DNA of 64,000 bases, from NCBI RefSeq assembly GCF_001427305.1, contig NZ_LMFZ01000047.1:38695-102694 (forward strand), written 5' to 3'. Made by a program: the position numbers and the translations under genes. The notes under the pieces are model-generated. The model was not told where the DNA came from and made no database searches. It saw only the letters and a program-made list of their open reading frames with translations. Position 1 is the stretch's first letter; each line of letters opens with the position of its first letter. Origin of the DNA: Duganella sp. Root1480D1. Lineage in GTDB: Bacteria; Pseudomonadota; Gammaproteobacteria; Burkholderiales; Burkholderiaceae_D. Positions 8,944 through 17,549 of this stretch are shown here, in pieces.

Positions 8944-10968
8944 TCACCAGAAGATCACGCGCTGTTCCGGCGGCAGGTACATCTTGTCGCCGTCCTTCAC
9001 GCCGAAGGCGTCGTAGAAACCCGGGTGGTTTTTCAGGCTGCCGTTGACGCGGAATTCGGATGGCGAGTGCGGGTCGGATTTCACCTGCTGGATCAGGAAA
9101 GCGTCGCGGCCTTTGCCGCGCCGTGCCTGCGCCATGCCCATGAAGATGCGCTGTTCCGCGGTATAGCCATCGATCACCGGGCCGGGCTGGCCTTTCATGT
9201 AAATCCTGTAAGCGCGGGTGGCCATGATCAGGCCGGCGTTGTCGGCGATGTTCTCGCCCAGTGTCAGATCGCCGTTCACGTTATAGCCCGGTACCGGGCT
9301 GTAGCTGTTGTACTGCGCTACCAGCATCTTGCCGCGCGCCGCGAACTTTTCGCCGTCTTCCGTGGTCCACCAGTTGCGCAGGTTGCCGTCGCCGTCGTAC
9401 TGCGAGCCCTTGTCGTCAAAGGCATGGCTGATTTCGTGGCCGATGGAGATGCCGACCGCACCGTAATTGACCGCCGGTTCGGCTTTGGCGTCATACAGCG
9501 GATACTGCAGGCGCGCCGCCGGGAACACCACCTCGTTCAGCGACGGGCTGTAATAGGCGTTGACGGTTTGCGGCGTCATGCTCCAGGCCGAACGGTCCAC
9601 CGGCTTGCCCAGCTTGTCGATGCTGAAGTTGTGCGTAAATTCGCGCGAGCGCAACACATTGCCAACCAGGTCGTTGCGCGCCACTTTCAGCTTGCTGTAA
9701 TCGCGCCATTTGTCCGGATAGCCAACCTTGACGTTGATCTTGGCCAGCTTGGCCTGCGCCTGCAGCTTCGTTTCAGGGCTCATCCACTCCAGCGTCTCGA
9801 TGCCTTCGCGGAAGGCGGCGATGAAGTTCTGTGCCATCTCGGCCACCTGCTGCTTGCGCTCAGCCGGGAAGTATTCCTTCACATAGGCCTTGCCCACCAT
9901 TTCACCGAGCGCGCGGTTCACTTCCGCAATGGCGCGTTTTTGCAGCGCACGGTTTTCCCTGGTGCCTGCCAACACTGCGCCGCGGAAGGCAAAGTTCTCG
10001 TCGACCAAGGGCTGGGACAGGTAAGGCGCGAACGAGCTGATCATGTGGAATTCAAAGTATGCCTTCCACACCGGCAGCGGCGTCGCTTCAATCAGCTTGT
10101 CCAGCGCCGCCAGGTAGCTTGGCTGGCTGACAACCACGGAATCGACCTTGCCTGCCGCGCCGACACCTTTCAGGTAAGCGTCCCAGTCGAAGCCCGGCAT
10201 CAGCGCTTTCAGTTCGGCCAGCGACAGCTTGTTGTAAGTCTTCACCGGGTCGCGGTTTTCCACAGCGGACCAGTGGGCGCGGGCGATCCCGGTTTCCAGC
10301 GCCACGATCTGCCCTGCCTCCTGCGCTGCTTGCGCATGGCCGGCCAGCGCCAGCATCTTCTCAACGTGCAGCTGGTACTTGGCGCGGATATCGCTCAGGC
10401 GCGCATCCTTATCGGACAGGAAGTAGTCGCGGTTCGGCAAGCCCAGGCCGGACTGGCGGATGCCCACCACATAGCGCGTCGAATCCTTCGCATCCTGGCG
10501 CACGCTCATGTCGAGCGGGCCGCCGGCATCGATTCGGTTCAGGTGCGCCACCAGCGCAGCGATGCCCTGCTTGCCGGACAAGGCGGCAATGCGCGCCTGC
10601 TCCGCCTTCAACGGCTTCAGGCCCAGCGCATTGCGGCGCGCTTCATCCATGAAGCTGGCGTAGTAGTCGCCGATTTTCTGCGCATCGGAACCGGGCTTGC
10701 GCGCCTTGTCGCGCTCTGCGTTTTCGATGATGGATTTCAGCTGGCCTTCCACGTTTTCCTGCGCCACATTGAACGCGCCCCAGCTCGAACGGTCAGCCGG
10801 GATCTCGACGCCGCTCAGCCACTTGCCCTGGGAATAGCGGAAAAAATCGTCCTGCGCGCGAACCTGCTGGTCGATGCCTGCAGCATCGATGCCCGACCCC
10901 GGTTCCGCCGCCCATGCGTGCGAACATGCCAGGCCAAGAATCAGGCTGCCGAGAATAGTGCGTTTCAT
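8944..10968 (-). CDS. M13-family zinc metalloendopeptidase (PepO/neprilysin type)
   Basis: The protein has 674 residues from ATG 10968 (MKRTILG), which has a GGAG on the reverse strand about eight bases upstream. A signal peptide ends in AWA, so the enzyme is exported. The N-terminal M13 domain is followed by the catalytic core. The zinc site HEISHAFDDKG has its first His at about residue 511, and ENIADNAG supplies the third ligand Glu. The NAYYSP substrate-binding motif and the C-terminal VIFW also fit the family, whose members usually end in a conserved Trp. It probably degrades periplasmic peptides. It is divergent from the M28 peptidase at 11146, so two secreted peptidases share a promoter region. 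Confidence 0.93.
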   Translation of the reverse strand: MKRTILGSLILGLACSHAWAAEPGSGIDAAGIDQQVRAQDDFFRYSQGKWLSGVEIPADRSSWGAFNVAQENVEGQLKSIIENAERDKARKPGSDAQKIGDYYASFMDEARRNALGLKPLKAEQARIAALSGKQGIAALVAHLNRIDAGGPLDMSVRQDAKDSTRYVVGIRQSGLGLPNRDYFLSDKDARLSDIRAKYQLHVEKMLALAGHAQAAQEAGQIVALETGIARAHWSAVENRDPVKTYNKLSLAELKALMPGFDWDAYLKGVGAAGKVDSVVVSQPSYLAALDKLIEATPLPVWKAYFEFHMISSFAPYLSQPLVDENFAFRGAVLAGTRENRALQKRAIAEVNRALGEMVGKAYVKEYFPAERKQQVAEMAQNFIAAFREGIETLEWMSPETKLQAQAKLAKINVKVGYPDKWRDYSKLKVARNDLVGNVLRSREFTHNFSIDKLGKPVDRSAWSMTPQTVNAYYSPSLNEVVFPAARLQYPLYDAKAEPAVNYGAVGISIGHEISHAFDDKGSQYDGDGNLRNWWTTEDGEKFAARGKMLVAQYNSYSPVPGYNVNGDLTLGENIADNAGLIMATRAYRIYMKGQPGPVIDGYTAEQRIFMGMAQARRGKGRDAFLIQQVKSDPHSPSEFRVNGSLKNHPGFYDAFGVKDGDKMYLPPEQRVIFW

Positions 10969-11074
10969 GTCATAGCTCCGGTGAAAAAATGCTTCCGGCA
11001 GTATGCCGCAGCCAGCGCGGCGCGTGGTCGCCACAGCCCAACGAGCAACACTAAGTTACATAAGGACCCTGCAT

Positions 11075-11103
11075 TTGACCTGCGGCCCGCCAAGGCCGAT
11101 ACT
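11075..11103 (+). promoter_or_regulatory. Sigma-70-like promoter of the M28 peptidase gene
   Basis: TTGACC (11075-11080) and GATACT (11098-11103) are separated by 17 bases and lie 42 bases before the GTG start at 11146. Five of six -35 and four of six -10 bases match consensus. Confidence 0.6.
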
Positions 11104-11145
11104 TGCCGGGTTTTAGATCCATTCACCCCAACCAGGAGGTAAGCA

Positions 11146-12798
11146 GTGAAACATTCCATGCTGGCCACCGTGCTGCTGGCTGCAGCCGCAGCACAAGCGC
11201 AGGACGTGCCGAAGATCGATCCACAGCGCTTGTCGCAGGACGTCAAAACTTTGGCATCCGATGAATTCGAAGGCCGCGGCCCGAACACCGCCGGCGAGGT
11301 AAAGACCGTTGAATACATCGCCAAGCAATTCGAAGCAGCCGGCCTGAAGCCTGGCGGCGACCTGGTGAAGGGCAAGCGCAGCTGGTACCAGGAAGTGCCG
11401 CTGGGCCGCTTTGAGATCAAAGGTCCGGTGGTGCTGAACGCACATGCCGGCAAGGACAAGCTGCCGTTCGCGCAAGGCGAGCAAGTGGCCGTGCGCGCCG
11501 CAATGAATGGCGCCAGGCGCGTCGACTTCGACAAGGCCCCGCTGGTGTTCGTCGGCTACGGCGTCACCGCGCCCGAGCGCAAATGGAGCGACTTCAAGGG
11601 CGTGAACCTGAAGGGCAAGCTGGCCGTGGTGCTGATCAACGATCCGGACTTCGAAACCGGCGAGGGCGAATTCGGCGGCAAGGCCATGACCTACTACGGC
11701 CGCTGGACCTACAAGTACGAAGAGATGGCACGCCAGGGCGCGATCGGCACCCTGATCGTGCATGAAACCGCACCTGCTTCCTACGGCTGGGCGACGGTGA
11801 AGAACTCCAACACCAACGTGATGTACGACATCGTGCGCAAGCGACCCGGCAAGTCGCACGCGCCGATGGAGGCATGGATCCAGCGCGACGTAGCCGCTGA
11901 CCTGTTCAAGCGCGCCGGCCTCGATTTCGACGCACTCAAGAAGCAGGCGCAAACGCGCGAGTTCAAGCCGGTCGAACTGAAAGGCGTGAGCCTGTCGGCC
12001 CACTACGCGGTGGATGCACAAGTGATCAAGTCGAAGAACGTGATTGCGGTGCGCGAAGGCACGGCGGCGCCGAACGAAACCGTGATCTACAGCGGCCACT
12101 GGGACCACCTCGGCGTCGGCCTGCCTGACGCCAAAGGCGACAAGATCTACAACGGCGCGATCGACAACGGCACCGGCATCGCCGCCCTGCTGGAACTGGG
12201 CCGCGCCTACGCCAAGGCGCCGCCCCCCAAGCGCAGCGTGGTGTTCCTGGCCGTGACGGCTGAGGAAAAAGGCTTGCTCGGTTCCGAGTACTACGCGGCC
12301 AACCCGGTCTACCCCCTGGCCACCACCGTCGGCATGATCAATATGGATGCACTGAGTCCATACGGCCCGGCGCGCAACTTCACCATTTCCGGCAGCGCCA
12401 AGCTGGACCTGCTCGATATGCTGGTTGCCAGGTTCAAAGCGATCAACGTGGGCTACACGCCCGACCCGCACACCGAAGCCGGCTACTTCTTCCGCTCCGA
12501 CCACTTCCCGATGGCCAAGCGCGGCGTGCCCGCCTTCTCGCTCGATTCCGGTGAAGACTGGGAACAAGGCGGCGTGGCTGCAGGTAAAGCAGCGCAGGAA
12601 GCCTACACCACCAACAACTACCACCAGCCTTCGGACGAGTGGGATGCCAAGTGGCCGTTCACCGGCATGGCGCGCGACCTCGGCGTGCTGTACAGCCTGG
12701 GCCGCGACCTGGCCGAATCGAAGAACTGGCCGAACTGGTCGAGCGATTCCGAATTCCGCGCGGTCCGCGACCAGAGCGCAGCAAAACGATCTAAATAA
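11146..12798 (+). CDS. M28-family aminopeptidase with PA domain
   Basis: The start is GTG 11146, preceded by an ideal AGGAGGT seven bases upstream, giving 550 residues. A signal peptide (MLATVLLAAAAAQAQ) exports it. A protease-associated (PA) insert lies at about residues 130-290. The M28 dizinc site is complete: His318 and Asp320 in SGHWDH, bridging Asp340 in IDNGTG, catalytic Glu373-Glu374 in TAEEKG, Asp401 in NMDA, and a late His in RSDHF. Enzymes of this type remove N-terminal residues from peptides in the periplasm. A strong intrinsic terminator follows the stop. Confidence 0.92.
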   Translation: MKHSMLATVLLAAAAAQAQDVPKIDPQRLSQDVKTLASDEFEGRGPNTAGEVKTVEYIAKQFEAAGLKPGGDLVKGKRSWYQEVPLGRFEIKGPVVLNAHAGKDKLPFAQGEQVAVRAAMNGARRVDFDKAPLVFVGYGVTAPERKWSDFKGVNLKGKLAVVLINDPDFETGEGEFGGKAMTYYGRWTYKYEEMARQGAIGTLIVHETAPASYGWATVKNSNTNVMYDIVRKRPGKSHAPMEAWIQRDVAADLFKRAGLDFDALKKQAQTREFKPVELKGVSLSAHYAVDAQVIKSKNVIAVREGTAAPNETVIYSGHWDHLGVGLPDAKGDKIYNGAIDNGTGIAALLELGRAYAKAPPPKRSVVFLAVTAEEKGLLGSEYYAANPVYPLATTVGMINMDALSPYGPARNFTISGSAKLDLLDMLVARFKAINVGYTPDPHTEAGYFFRSDHFPMAKRGVPAFSLDSGEDWEQGGVAAGKAAQEAYTTNNYHQPSDEWDAKWPFTGMARDLGVLYSLGRDLAESKNWPNWSSDSEFRAVRDQSAAKRSK

Positions 12799-12815
12799 AA
12801 ATACAATCCCAAGTC

Positions 12816-12846
12816 AAGGCCCTCCACCGAGGGCCTTTTCTTTTTC
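12816..12846 (+). terminator. Intrinsic terminator after the M28 peptidase
   Basis: A perfect nine-base-pair stem (AAGGCCCTC / GAGGGCCTT) with a four-base loop is followed by a T-rich run, just after the stop at 12798. It isolates the peptidase gene from the chemotaxis receptor downstream. Confidence 0.9.
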
Positions 12847-12901
12847 TGCGGAGCGTGCCATGCTGGCTTCACAAAAAGGATCGTTTTAGCTGGAGACAAC
12901 C

Positions 12902-14509
12902 ATGAACTTCACGCAGTCGATGAGCATTGCCAAGAAACTGGCAGTGCTGAATGCTGGCGCCATCCTCGGCATCATCATCCTTACCGCCATCTTCCTCATT
13001 TCAGAGCGCACCCTCATCCTTGAGGAAAGGACAAGCAATGTGCGACAGGCCGTTGAAACGGCTTACGGTGTGCTCGACTACTACCAAAAGCAGGAAGCCA
13101 GCGGCGCCCTGCCCCGCGCTGAAGCCCAGAAGAAGGCGATGGAAGCGATCAAGGTGTTGCGTTATGGCAACAACGAATATTTCTGGCTGAATGACATGCA
13201 GCCGAAGATGATCATGCATCCGATCAAACCGGAACTCGATAACAAAGACCTCAGCGCCAACAAGGACCCGACCGGCAAACACCTGTTTGTCGAATTCGTC
13301 AACATGGTCAAGAAGGCAGGTGCCGGACCCGTCGATTACATGTGGCCAAAGCCGGGCAGCGACAAGCCGGTGCAGAAGGTCTCCTTCGTCAAAGGCTTTG
13401 AGCCATGGGGCTGGATCCTTGGCTCCGGCGTCTACGTCGACACCGTCGATGCCACCGTGCGCGGACGCGCCGTCACCTTCGCCGCCGGTGCGGTCGTGCT
13501 GGCCGCCGTGCTGCTTGGCATCGGCGTCTTCATCGCCCGCGGCCTGCTGCGCCAGTTGGGCGGCGAACCGGATTACGCTTCCTCGATTGCCCGCAGCATC
13601 GCCGGCGGCGACCTGACCGTGCCGATCGACGTCAAGCGCGATGACAGCAGCAGCATGGTCAATGCGCTGAAGGGCATGCGCGATGACCTGGCGCGCATTG
13701 TCAGCTCGGTGCGCACCGCCACCGATACCATCGCCACCGCATCGAGCGAGATCGCGGCCGGCAACAGCGACCTCTCGGCACGCACCGAAAGCCAGGCCAG
13801 CTCTCTGGAGGAAACCGCCGCCTCGATGGAAGAACTGACTTCGACCGTGCGGCAGAATGCAGACAATGCGCGCACCGCGAACGAGCTGGCAGCCAACGCT
13901 TCGGAAGTGGCGCAGAAGGGCGGCGCAGTGGTGTCGCAAGTGGTCGAGACCATGGCTTCCATCGACAGTTCTTCACGCAAGATCGTCGACATCATCAGCG
14001 TGATCGATGGCATTGCGTTCCAGACCAACATCCTGGCACTGAATGCGGCGGTGGAGGCGGCGCGGGCCGGTGAACAGGGCCGCGGCTTCGCGGTCGTGGC
14101 ATCGGAAGTGCGCAACCTGGCGCAGCGCAGTGCGGCGGCGGCCAAGGAAATCAAGGACCTGATCGGCGCCTCGGTGGAGACCGTGGGCATCGGCAATTCG
14201 CTGGTGGCGCAGGCCGGCAGCACCATGCAGGAAGTGGTGGAGAGCGTGCACCGTGTCCGCCAGGTGATCAATGAGATCAGCACCGCTTCCAACGAACAGA
14301 GCGCAGGCATCGCGCAGGTCAATGAAGCGATTTCGCAAATGGATGCGGTGACGCAGCAGAACGCTGCGCTGGTGGAGCAGGCTGCCGCTGCTGCGGCCAG
14401 CATGCAGCAACAGTCGGCAGCGCTGCTGCAGGCGGTTGGCGTGTTCCGGGTCGACGCCGAACCTTCTGCCATGACGGCGCGCCGCACGCCACGCCTTGGC
14501 CGCAGCTAA
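12902..14509 (+). CDS. Methyl-accepting chemotaxis protein with single Cache domain
   Basis: The 535-residue receptor has a membrane helix at about 12-32, a periplasmic sCache_2 domain at about 35-185 (FWLNDMQPKMIMHP and GWILGSGVYVDTVD are typical), and a second membrane helix at about 188-212. A HAMP-like linker beginning LRQLGGEP, a motif common in betaproteobacterial receptors, follows. The long cytoplasmic coiled coil has a methylation segment (SLEETAASMEEL) and the conserved hairpin tip (IDGIAFQTNILALNAAVEAA) that contacts CheA and CheW. No CheB/CheR docking pentapeptide is visible at the C-terminus. sCache_2 receptors often bind small carboxylates; the ligand here is unknown. GGAG lies about seven bases before ATG. 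Confidence 0.93.
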   Translation: MNFTQSMSIAKKLAVLNAGAILGIIILTAIFLISERTLILEERTSNVRQAVETAYGVLDYYQKQEASGALPRAEAQKKAMEAIKVLRYGNNEYFWLNDMQPKMIMHPIKPELDNKDLSANKDPTGKHLFVEFVNMVKKAGAGPVDYMWPKPGSDKPVQKVSFVKGFEPWGWILGSGVYVDTVDATVRGRAVTFAAGAVVLAAVLLGIGVFIARGLLRQLGGEPDYASSIARSIAGGDLTVPIDVKRDDSSSMVNALKGMRDDLARIVSSVRTATDTIATASSEIAAGNSDLSARTESQASSLEETAASMEELTSTVRQNADNARTANELAANASEVAQKGGAVVSQVVETMASIDSSSRKIVDIISVIDGIAFQTNILALNAAVEAARAGEQGRGFAVVASEVRNLAQRSAAAAKEIKDLIGASVETVGIGNSLVAQAGSTMQEVVESVHRVRQVINEISTASNEQSAGIAQVNEAISQMDAVTQQNAALVEQAAAAAASMQQQSAALLQAVGVFRVDAEPSAMTARRTPRLGRS

Positions 14510-14523
14510 TGCCGTGATATGAT
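14496..14523 (+). promoter_or_regulatory. Promoter feeding the structured leader
   Basis: TTGGCC (14496-14501) and TATGAT (14518-14523) are 16 bases apart, overlapping the end of the chemotaxis gene. Five of six -10 bases match consensus. Transcription would start near 14530, at the beginning of a run of hairpins. Confidence 0.55.
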
Positions 14524-14527
14524 CGGG

Positions 14528-14703
14528 CCTGTCGAAAAAGGCAGGACCGGTTCAAGGTAAGCCCGGTCCCTCTCCTCCCCGGAGAGCTCTGCTCCGTGCG
14601 CAGTCTTGCATGAGAACCCACGACGATCCCGGCGCGAACGCGTCTCGGGCTCGTCGGGGCGTGGCCGGTCGATCCTCTCAGGCACTCCCGTTGGGCCCAC
14701 CAA
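14528..14703 (+). ncRNA. Candidate structured RNA or 5' leader of the VOC gene
   Basis: About 175 non-coding bases contain four successive strong hairpins: CCTGTC/GGCAGG (14528-14545), GGACCGG/CCGGTCC (14544-14569, sharing two bases with the first), CTCTCC/GGAGAG (14570-14586) and a long stem at 14621-14656 (CGACGA plus CCCG pairing with CGGG plus TCGTCG, one internal mismatch). None ends in a T run, so simple termination does not explain them. A promoter-like pair lies directly upstream and the VOC gene starts 14 bases downstream, so a riboswitch-like leader or a processed small RNA is possible. I could not match it to a known class. Confidence 0.4.
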
Positions 14704-14716
14704 CCATGGAGTCAAC

Positions 14717-15085
14717 ATGCAATTGAATCACCTCGACTTGTCCGTGTCCGATGTGGCAACGGCTTCCGCTTTCCTGATCCGCCATTTCGGCTTCACCCTT
14801 CTGCAAACCAAAGGCAATCACGGCATGGCTGTACTGGCCGGCGATGGCGGTTTGGTACTCGTGCTGACCCGGCATGAGGAACCCACCTACCCCAAGACCT
14901 TCCACATCGGCTTCCTCGTCGACGATGCTGGAAAAGTCGGCGCAAAGCATGCCGAACTGGCGGCCGCTGGCGTGAACGGGCTTTCACCTGTGCAGGAGAT
15001 GCGCGGCGGCCCAGGCTTCTACTGCCGCACCGATTGGGGCATCCTGCTTGAAGTCGCAAACCGCACGCCACTTCAGGCAAGTTGA
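14717..15085 (+). CDS. VOC-superfamily (glyoxalase-like) protein
   Basis: This is a single-domain VOC protein of 122 residues. I chose ATG 14717 (MQLNHLDLSVSD) because GGAG lies five bases upstream and the typical first beta strand begins there; longer in-frame starts would run back into the structured leader. The beta-alpha-beta-beta-beta halves are visible (HLDLSVSDVATA ... HIGFLVDDAGKV ... GPGFYCRTDWGILLEV). Metal-ligand candidates are His4 and the late Glu, which fits the glyoxalase/bleomycin-resistance/dioxygenase fold. The substrate is unknown. Its 3' end overlaps the converging arginase-like gene by 13 bases. Confidence 0.8.
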   Translation: MQLNHLDLSVSDVATASAFLIRHFGFTLLQTKGNHGMAVLAGDGGLVLVLTRHEEPTYPKTFHIGFLVDDAGKVGAKHAELAAAGVNGLSPVQEMRGGPGFYCRTDWGILLEVANRTPLQAS

Positions 15086-15897
15086 CCGAACTTTCGTAAG
15101 ATCGGCAGCAGCGACTGGATCAACGGTTCCGGCGAAACCGGCGGGCCGTCAACGACCCACGAGTTCTGGAATTCGGCAATCTCCAGCCCAAGGACTTCGC
15201 TCTCCGCGAGGACTTCGCAGGCGCTGCGCAAGTCCTCGAGACTCAGTCCGTTCGGATGCACGTAGTCGGTCGGAACTATGCCCGGCTCCAGCACATCGCA
15301 GTCCAGATGGACATACACTGCCCTGCCCGCGATGGCCAGGCGGAGCTTTTCTGCCAGGCCGCCCCCCGGCTTGATATGGCACACCCTGCCCGATTGAATA
15401 AGGTCCACTTCAAACGGGTCCAGGTCGCGTTGCCCCACCAGGACAATGTCTTCCAATGCCGTTCCTGCACCAAGCCCTGAGTCCCACAGTCCTGCCGGGC
15501 CTGATAAAGCCAATCCGCCGAGATATCCGCTCGTCGTCGAGGCCGGCGTATTCAAGTCGGCGTGAGCGTCGAACCAGACGATGCAGACATCGTTGTGCAA
15601 GGCCGATATGACGGGAAGCGTGGCAAGTGAAACAGCACACCGGCTCGTCGCGGAAAGGGGCTTTTCGCCCCGTGCAACGACTTTCCTGAAATGCTGTTGA
15701 AGCTTATGCAGTGTTGGCAGCGCATGGTTCAGCTCTGTACGCCACTCAGTGTTCAGGGCCGGCTCCGGGCTGCCAATGGTCACGGCCGGTAAATCAAAGA
15801 GCTTGCCCAAGTGTTCGCCGATGGACCTGGCGCCTGGAATTGCCAGGTTATTGTGGTCGCCTGCCAGGCCTTGGAAGATGGTTAATGCAGTAGTCAT
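15073..15897 (-). CDS. Arginase/agmatinase-fold protein with an incomplete metal site
   Basis: The protein has 274 residues from ATG 15897. The second and third ureohydrolase signatures are present: WFDAHADLN (Asp110, His112, Asp114) and HLDCDVLEP (Asp199, Asp201). The first signature, GGDHS, whose His binds manganese, appears as SRCAVS near residues 85-90, directly before SLATLPV, so one metal ligand is missing. The protein may hydrolyse a guanidino compound with one metal, or may have lost activity. It faces an ArgP-type LysR regulator across a short region with a dyad operator, which supports a link to arginine or lysine metabolism. It could also be a formiminoglutamase-like relative. Confidence 0.75.
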   Translation of the reverse strand: MTTALTIFQGLAGDHNNLAIPGARSIGEHLGKLFDLPAVTIGSPEPALNTEWRTELNHALPTLHKLQQHFRKVVARGEKPLSATSRCAVSLATLPVISALHNDVCIVWFDAHADLNTPASTTSGYLGGLALSGPAGLWDSGLGAGTALEDIVLVGQRDLDPFEVDLIQSGRVCHIKPGGGLAEKLRLAIAGRAVYVHLDCDVLEPGIVPTDYVHPNGLSLEDLRSACEVLAESEVLGLEIAEFQNSWVVDGPPVSPEPLIQSLLPILRKFGQLA

Positions 15898-15940
15898 GGG
15901 TCCAGTTTGACGCTGCAAAATGAATAAGACAAACTAATAA

Positions 15941-15959
15941 TTCTTAATCTGGTTAAGAA
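15941..15959. promoter_or_regulatory. Dyad operator between arginase-like gene and ArgP-type regulator
   Basis: TTCTTAA-N5-TTAAGAA is a perfect seven-base inverted repeat. It lies six bases before the regulator start and 43 bases before the divergent arginase-like start. Its size fits a LysR-type binding site, so autorepression plus control of the divergent gene is likely. A second, looser pair (AGTTTG at 15905-15910 and CAAACT at 15930-15935) lies nearer the arginase side. Confidence 0.55.
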
Positions 15960-15965
15960 AAACTG

Positions 15966-16883
15966 ATGAACAGCCTTAACTCTTCGCAGCTGGCCGCATT
16001 CGCGGAAATCATCCGCCAGGGCAGCTTTGATGGCGCAGCAAAGAAGCTCAATGTCACCGCTTCCGCCATCAGCCAGCGCATCAAGCAACTGGAAGACCGG
16101 CTCGGACAAGTGCTCCTTGTGCGGGAAATACCCTGCCGGCCCACGCGCGCGGGACAGGAGCTGCTAAAGCACGCAAACCAAGTCGACTTGCTGGAGAAAG
16201 AGTTAATCGAGAACATGGGCGCAGCCAATGCAGCGCTCAGCCAGCCGTTGAGCCTTTCGATCTCGGTCAATGCAGACTCCCTCGACGGCTGGTTCGTCCA
16301 CGCTTTCGAAACATGCTGCTCGTCAGCGCCTATCCTGCTCGACATCCGCGTTGAAGACCAGGACTATTCTGCACAAATGCTGCGCGATGGCGAGGTAATG
16401 GCGGCGATTGCGGCCTCCCCACTTGCGCCGCAAGGCTGTTCAGCAGAAAGGCTGGGGAGCATGCGTTATCTGGCGCTATGCTCGCCAGCTTTTTTCAGCC
16501 GCCATTTCCAAAGCGGAGTCAACGAAAGCACGCTCACGCAAGCACCAACATTGATTTACAACGCCAAGGACGACATGCAGCAGTCCTTTGCGAAAGCGAT
16601 CGTCGGACGCCCCATTCATCCGCCAGCGCACTTCATTCCTTCGACAAGCAGCTTTGTCCACCTTGCCAGGCAGGGCTTCGGCTGGGGCATGATTCCGGAG
16701 CATATGGCCAATGAACTTATGGTGCGCGGCGAGTTGGTAGAAGTGGCGCCGGGCAGGCACATCGATGTCGATCTCTATTTCCACAGATGGCAAATCAAAT
16801 CCCGCGCACTGGACATACTGAGCACCGCCATACGGACGGCGGCGCAGCAGTATTTGCGTCCAGTTGCAGGCTGCCCTATTTGA
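15966..16883 (+). CDS. ArgP/LysG-type LysR transcriptional regulator
   Basis: The 305-residue LysR protein has an N-terminal winged helix-turn-helix (FDGAAKKLNVTASAISQRIK at about 20-40). The effector domain shows ArgP-type motifs: VNADSLDGW near residue 100 and a LARQG stretch near 240, both as in E. coli ArgP (IciA). ArgP senses lysine and arginine and activates exporters of basic amino acids. Here it is divergent from an arginase-fold gene rather than a LysE/ArgO exporter, so the regulated step may be degradation of the amino acid. Its 3' end overlaps the converging DUF1579 gene by eight bases. Confidence 0.85.
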   Translation: MNSLNSSQLAAFAEIIRQGSFDGAAKKLNVTASAISQRIKQLEDRLGQVLLVREIPCRPTRAGQELLKHANQVDLLEKELIENMGAANAALSQPLSLSISVNADSLDGWFVHAFETCCSSAPILLDIRVEDQDYSAQMLRDGEVMAAIAASPLAPQGCSAERLGSMRYLALCSPAFFSRHFQSGVNESTLTQAPTLIYNAKDDMQQSFAKAIVGRPIHPPAHFIPSTSSFVHLARQGFGWGMIPEHMANELMVRGELVEVAPGRHIDVDLYFHRWQIKSRALDILSTAIRTAAQQYLRPVAGCPI

Positions 16884-17487
16884 CGCGGGTGTAGTTCATC
16901 TCCATCCACTTCATGTCCTTGCCATTCGGACCCGGCCCCCACATTTCCAGCTTGTGGTTGTCGTTATCGGTGATGGCCACGCTCATCGTATAGGGGATTT
17001 CCTTGCCGCTCATCGGGTCGGACATCATGCCCTTGTACTTGATGGTGTTGCCGGTCATGGCGCCGTGGGCCAGCGTCATGCCGGTGCCACCGGAATCGAT
17101 CCAGCTGCCGAAGTACTTCTTGGTCACGTTGTCATAGCCCTGGATGCCCATGCCGTCGAATGGCTGGCCCATGAACTTGCCCTGGTAATTCTCCTGCAGG
17201 TAGCGGTTACCCATGATCCACTTGCGTTCCGTGGAGCCGTCGGTTTCTTCAGGAGGTTTGGATGGGTCCATCCACATTTTCGACTTGACCGTGAACTTGC
17301 CGGCCAATGCATCGAGCTTCTTGTGCGCCTCGCCGGGCGCGGCGGCTTTGGCCATCATCTCCATCGCCGCCTTTTCATCAGGCGGCGCGGCGGCCTTCTT
17401 CTTTTCCGGCGCAGCACAGACGGCAGCGCCAGCCAGGGTGAATCCTGCAACAACAACCAGGTACTGCACGACACGACGGGGCTTCAT
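16876..17487 (-). CDS. Exported DUF1579-family protein
   Basis: The 203-residue protein starts at ATG 17487 with a strong AAGGAGG upstream on the reverse strand. A signal peptide (VVQYLVVVAGFTLAGAAVCA) is followed by a Lys/Ala/Pro linker and a DUF1579 domain (AHKKLDALAGKFTVKSKMW ... NRYLQENYQGKFMGQPFDG ... MGIQGYDN). This lipocalin-like beta-barrel family has no agreed function and may bind a small hydrophobic ligand in the periplasm. The gene converges with the LysR regulator and stands 62 bases downstream of the small membrane protein at 17550. Confidence 0.8.
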   Translation of the reverse strand: MKPRRVVQYLVVVAGFTLAGAAVCAAPEKKKAAAPPDEKAAMEMMAKAAAPGEAHKKLDALAGKFTVKSKMWMDPSKPPEETDGSTERKWIMGNRYLQENYQGKFMGQPFDGMGIQGYDNVTKKYFGSWIDSGGTGMTLAHGAMTGNTIKYKGMMSDPMSGKEIPYTMSVAITDNDNHKLEMWGPGPNGKDMKWMEMNYTRVK

Positions 17488-17549
17488 GGCTTCCTCCTTA
17501 TCCAGCAGGGTTGTGGAAGAGCCATTCTCCGCGCCGCCGCGCAGCCCTG

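Noticed and set aside
9025..11142. A 705-codon open frame on the forward strand
   Set aside because: It is the antisense shadow of the M13 peptidase, created by high GC at third codon positions; it has no domain and no ribosome-binding site.
14675..14684. CTCTCAGGCA in the leader as part of a glycine riboswitch
   Set aside because: The other conserved parts (CCGAAGG, GCAA and the closing GGACAGAG) are missing, and the downstream gene is not a glycine-cleavage or transport gene.
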